Shown here: positions 59,181 to 64,000 of the stretch, in pieces
Layout: each line of letters starts with the position of its first letter
How positions within the stretch are numbered: position 1 is the stretch's first letter
Source: Trichuris trichiura
Taxonomy: Eukaryota > Nematoda > Enoplea > Trichinellida > Trichuridae
Direction: 5' to 3'
NCBI GenBank assembly: GCA_037903355.1
Contig: JBAJFE010000011.1
Coordinates: 1,807,001 to 1,871,000, forward strand
DNA: 64,000 nucleotides
Program-made: the position numbers and the translations under genes
Notes under the pieces: generated by a model
Told to the model about the DNA's origin: nothing
The model's database searches: none
Seen by the model: only the letters and a program-made list of their open reading frames with translations

Positions 59181-61860
59181 TTCAAAGATCATTTAGCTGA
59201 ATGGGAAACGAAAAGCTCAGCAACAGCGGCCTGCTTTTCTGAGCGATCGCTTTCCCGTTCGATGCGATATGGAAAGTAGCACTAGAAATATAATCCTGCG
59301 ATGTTCTAGCTTCTAGACAGCTGTGTTGGTTCTCGTACGACTCCTCGACGCCATTATATCTCTTGACGGCCGTCATCGTCTAAAGCTGCTCTTCTAAAGC
59401 CTGTAGGGACCTAGAAGACGTAGTTTAACTGGCGAATAGTATGTGCCTATAGTTAAGCGGAGCCATATTCCTAGTTTTCAGAGGTCGAGTACTGAACGGA
59501 AAGCCGAAAATAAGAAGAACTTCTTTTTTACATTTTTCGTACAGTAGATGAACGAAAAGCAGGTAGCGGTAGTTTCAAAAATAGTCACAGGCCGCCCCCT
59601 GCGCGTTGGAGAAATCTTTTGCCGGCGAGGTGGCTACAGTGGACCTATAATCGTCCTGCGGAATGGGAACGGGAGTGCGGACCGGTAACGAGACTGTTTT
59701 TCTGTGCGATGGTTTTATTTGAAACCAAACAGAGAGCAGCGGGCAGAAAAGTATTCCTGCATCATTCCTTTTTTTAAATAGCTACTCTGGTTTGCGTAGA
59801 AACTTTGGAAGCTATAGATTTCGTTCGTTCCCTTGGCGGTGTTCGACGGAAGCCGCTCTTTTATACATTCAGCGCGCATGGAGGAAGGACTTTAGCTAGC
59901 GCATATTATGTCGCCATACTTATGGAGAGCAATGTTGAGATTTTTCGTCGCTCGTTTGGACAATCCGCGGCCGAAAACAAGAAATAATTCTTTTTTTACG
60001 TTCCTCGTACAGTAGTTGAACGAAACGCAGGTACCGATATTTTCAACAATACTCGCAGGCTGTCCACTGCGCGCCGGATAGGTCTTTCGTCCGTGAAAAA
60101 ACCGTAGAGCCGCTATGATGCTCCTGCAAAATGGGAGCGGGAACACCGAGGGAAACTCACCCTGTTTTTGCTCGTGATCCCATCATTCGAGCAGAAATGG
60201 AAAGTGGCCGCAGAAACCAAATCATGCACCGTACTAGCTTTTATACAGCTGTGTTGAGTCGCGTACGAGTCTTAGAAGCTGTTAGACTTCCTGATGGCGG
60301 TGTTTCACTGAAGTTGTTTTTCCTTGCCCTGGGGGCACGGTAATGAAGAAGTTTAACTGCCGAATATTATGCGCGTAGCAGCCATATTCCCGTTTTTTGG
60401 AGCTCATTTGTGCAACGGGAGAGCAGAAACATGAAAGCGAGTCTTTTTACATTCTTCGTACAGTAGATGAACGAAAAGCAGGTACCAGTATTTTCAAAAT
60501 TCTTAACTAGGCGTCGCATGCGCGGCGGAAAAGTGTTTTGTGCGCTAGAGGGCTGTAGTAGCGCTGCAGCTTTCTTGCGGAGTGGGATTTGTTACGCGGA
60601 CCGATAGGGAGCCTGTTCTTCTGCGCAATGGCTTCATTTGAAACTAAATCGAAAGGAGTGCTCAAAAACGTGTTCGGTGCATCTTCCTTGCTGCTAAGTA
60701 GATTCTCTTTGTCGGATAGAGACTTTGGAAGCTGTAAGTTTCGTTTCTCGCGGTGATCGACAAAAGGCGCTTTTCTATACACTGGCCGTTCATGGACGAA
60801 GAACTTTACGTAGCGAGTATTATGTTCCTATACTTATGGAAAGCAGCATTCGGACTTTTCGAGCCACGGGAGGCTGGAAATAGGAGAAATGACTTTCTTC
60901 ATACAGTAGATGTACGAAAAGCAGGTACCACGTTTTTCAAAAATACTCATAGGCCTTCCTCTGCGCGCCCGACTAGTGTTTTGTGCGCGAGAGCGCTTCA
61001 GTAGCGCAGTATCGGTTCTCTGTTATGGGAACGGAAACGCAGAACTATAATGAGCCCCTTTTTTTGCGCGATGGCTTCATTTGAATCCAAATCTAACGTA
61101 GCCGGCATAAACGTAGTCCTGCATTATTCTGGCTTCTGGAAGCTATAGGTTTCGCTTGTGGCGGAGTTCGACCAAAACCGCTCTTGTATAGCCAGGGCGC
61201 GCATAGACGAAGTAGTTTAAGTAGCGAATATCATAGCCGCATAATTATAGAGAGCATAGATCGGATTTTTCCGAGATCGTTTGAGCTACGGGTAGCTGGA
61301 GATATGAAAAAATTTTGTTTTAACATTCTTCGTACAGTAGGTTAACGATAAGAAGGGAGTAGTATTTTCAAAAATAGTCACTAGCCGTCTAACGCTCGCA
61401 TGAGAACGGTATTATTTTCGAGACGGTTACAGACGCGCCAAAACGCTTTTGCGAAAAAGATAAAAAAAAAGGCCGAGCGAGAGCGAAGCAGTTTTTTGCA
61501 CCATCGCTTCATCCGAAACGAAATGGAAAGTTACGGGCACAATCGTACTCCTTAATGCGTGTTGCCAACAGATGGCTGTGCTGTCCCGCTATAGAGCTTT
61601 GGAATCTGCAGATTGCTGTGATTGTGGTGTTCCATTGGAGCCGCACTTGTATATTCTGAGGGGCGCATACAGGAACTTTTAACTGGCTAATATGGTGCCC
61701 CTATACTTACGGTTAGTGCCACTCCGATTTTTCAGTGCTTGTGCGAGCAACGGACAGCTGGAAATACGATAAAATGCTAGTTTTTGGATTAATGCTACAG
61801 TAGGTAAAGGAAAAGCAGGTACCACTATTTTCAAAAATAGTGATGAAGCCTCCGGAGAGC
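59181..61860. repeat. Satellite array R2, about 6 monomers
   Basis: The monomer box recurs near 59537, 60006, 60459, 60900, 61336 and 61797 (spacings 435-470 bp). The monomer at 60750-61010 is almost identical to those at 28020-28270 and 54590-54850. Confidence 0.85.
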
Positions 61861-64000
61861 GTGGACAAGTTTTTTGTCTGCAAGGAAGCTACCGGTGGCT
61901 GCGTGAAACCGTTTCGCGTCACAAAAAGACGCGCCAAACAAACACGTAACGCCTTTTCACTTTTGCGTCAAAAGAAGGCACGTCAAACTGGGGCGTCATA
62001 TTTTAACTGTGCGTAAATTTGTTTCATTTGAAAAAAAAGGTATGTTTAGCTTAATTAGAATGGGTGCATGTCGACTGCAGCTGAACGTGAGAGTTGCGTG
62101 AAAAGAAAGCGAGTCTATGTGACTTGAAAGGCTATTTTGTCATCGTCGGGATACTTTTATGTATTTGCAGTTAAACGTGAAAAGTAACGCACGTAAACGG
62201 TATGACGTGAATTAATTATAGAAGAGAATGATAGATTTCTTTCAGTTTTAGATTTAAAGTGAATGTTTTCAGAAAAGTGGGTATTGCGAATTGTTTTCCA
62301 GTTTCAAAAGTGCTCATCCTTTAAGCTCTCTTTAAACAGGTTGAAATTGCCGGTGTATAAAAGGTATTAGTAGAGAAGCAAACAGATAAAGCGAACAACT
62401 GTGCTGTTTGCTCGAAGCTTTAAGAATAGAGTAAAATTGAGGTAAAGAAAGAACAAAAGAATAAAAAAAGAAACGCAAATGAATACAATTCATATTGGAA
62501 AGCGGGCAAGAATAAAGCGATGGAACAGGAAAGCCGCGGAAACCAGGATGATATAAAAGACGGAAAGGAAGCATAGAAGGCACCAAGAGAAAGATGAGAA
62601 AGAAGAAAAGAAACGACGAAGGACTATTAAAGAAGAAGGAAAGGAATAAGGTAGGAAAATTCGAACAAAGGGAAAGAGAAAGAAGGAAGAAAAAATTAGC
62701 GAAGACAATTTTGTGCCAACATAGAGCGCACCACACTACATACAAACTTTAACGGCTTTAACCAGAGTTTAAACGATGGCCAAATCAGAAACTGGAAAAT
62801 AATTGACATTTTAACAAACTTTCACCAGTTAATTCCCACCTACAATGGATAGCTGTGAATATAAATCCTTTACGATAAAAACTCTTAAACCGTGATTCTA
62901 TTTTATTGTGAACATAATGTTTATGTAAAAGCACAACCTATATTCAGAGATGTAATTATTGTTCCTAATATTTTCTTATTAAGTTGAGATTTAAGGTTTA
63001 TCGCACCCTGTCGAAGGTCCTTTGAATCAGCGTTAATGACGAGCAACAATACGCCCTGGAAGCTCTACTTGGTAAGAAAAGATGAGAAAACAATAGGTCT
63101 TATCTTTTTGTATAGTGCAATAATGGAGTAATACTCGCAGTTATTTGGAAGTGTTTCATGTGCAATGTAGTTTGCCTAGAAAAACCAGCCTAAGTTTGTT
63201 TCCTTTTTCAATGACGATTGATAGTTGCCCATGAAACGGACCACTCACAAAATCTACTGCAACTTTGTCATTCACTTTCCTAAGGATAATAAGTAACGTA
63301 TAGCCAACATGAAAACGGAAACACCCGTGAAACCGAATAATTCAGTTCCCCATTAAAGATGGCACATCAAAAAGTAAATTTGTTTCAGGAACAAAGCTTC
63401 TTTGAGTTCTTTTATCAGTTGCTATGGATTTTACGATTGTAGATGCTGTATGCACTGCAATCAGTCTTTGTTCATCACACTTTTTTAGAATAAATTTGAA
63501 ATACTATAGAATGTAAGTGACGTAAAAGAGTATTATTTTTTCTTTTTCACGATAAACTTATTCTTCTTTTCCTTTTCCTATCGCTTACTGGAGAAATTAG
63601 GCAACTTTTAAGTGAACGTTATCAGACTAAGCATTTAGGAATTCGTTAAAATCATATCTTTTTAAAGGAATAATTATATTTCAAAACGTTCTTTGCTCCC
63701 AATGTTTATACAATCAGAGTAAATACGATCGTTCTTCAAGGTCAACGAAATAGGTTATCAGTTCATTATATCAGCTAGAGGGAACAAATTGTTTGAGCAT
63801 TTGTTTACTTTAATCGTATAGTAGTCAGTGCTAATGTTTGCACTTGTAAGATGTAGCTTAACCTCTTATACGCTGAAACGATAAAATTCTATACTTACAA
63901 GCAATGTGTCAATAGTAAGTGGGTTATTGAAACGACCTTTTATCAGGTCAATCAGTGATTTGCATACCACTAAAGTATTGTGGCTGAGACCTAGACGCTC
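61861..64000. repeat. Array-flanking 'tail' unit R2, running off the window
   Basis: Matches 29111-31310. The window ends where the left copy has GTGGCCGAGACCCAGACGCTC, so the duplication continues past the edge and may include another copy of the possible gene at 31590-32114. Confidence 0.8.
62356..62363 (+). promoter_or_regulatory. TATA box in tail R2
   Basis: TATAAAAG followed by the stem-loop 62377-62385 / 62404-62412, as in L2 and R1. Confidence 0.5.

Overview
This is a eukaryotic (metazoan) genomic window. It holds spliced genes with mostly 45-60 nt GT-AG introns, TTTCAG-like acceptors, abundant non-coding repeats and no prokaryotic features. Three animal genes lie on the minus strand within the first 7.2 kb: the first coding exon of a glypican (1098-1488), a complete mitochondrial complex I 24 kDa subunit (NDUFV2, 3048-3904, 4 exons, 233 aa) and a complete Smoothened homologue (4105-7172, 12 exons, 788 aa). 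Intron style, tight gene spacing and a possible trans-splice acceptor just before the NDUFV2 start suggest a nematode, perhaps a clade I species of the Trichuris/Trichinella type. That placement is inference. Caenorhabditis elegans lacks Smoothened, so an intact copy would be notable if the placement holds.

From 7.2 kb to the end the window is gene-poor. A segmental duplication dominates: a left copy (about 14.2-31.4 kb) and a right copy (about 46.4 kb to beyond the window end), in direct orientation and separated by about 15 kb of other sequence. Each copy has a diverged proximal part, then arrays of about 435-470 bp satellite monomers, each followed by a 'tail' with a canonical TATAAAAG box. 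There are four array-plus-tail units. Two different hAT-like insertions, each with an 8 bp target duplication, sit in opposite copies, and the paralogue gives the empty site in each case.

The spacer (31.4-46.4 kb) holds a possible small spliced gene ending in an AATAAA signal (31590-32114), a 41 bp minisatellite (32.8-33.4 kb), a degenerate-looking minus-strand gene region (34.0-36.4 kb), a 21 bp minisatellite, a C/G foldback tract, a family of long-inverted-repeat elements (39.6-41.4 kb and 46.1 kb) inside a local tandem duplication, and a promoter-like segment (TATA box, duplicated octamer module) just upstream of a 190 bp GT microsatellite.

Glypican and Smoothened both act at the cell surface in Hedgehog-type signalling, so their closeness is of interest; NDUFV2 between them is a housekeeping respiratory gene. 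No tRNA, rRNA or CRISPR feature was seen. Exon boundaries were read by eye from splice consensus, frame and family similarity; none is supported here by transcript data.
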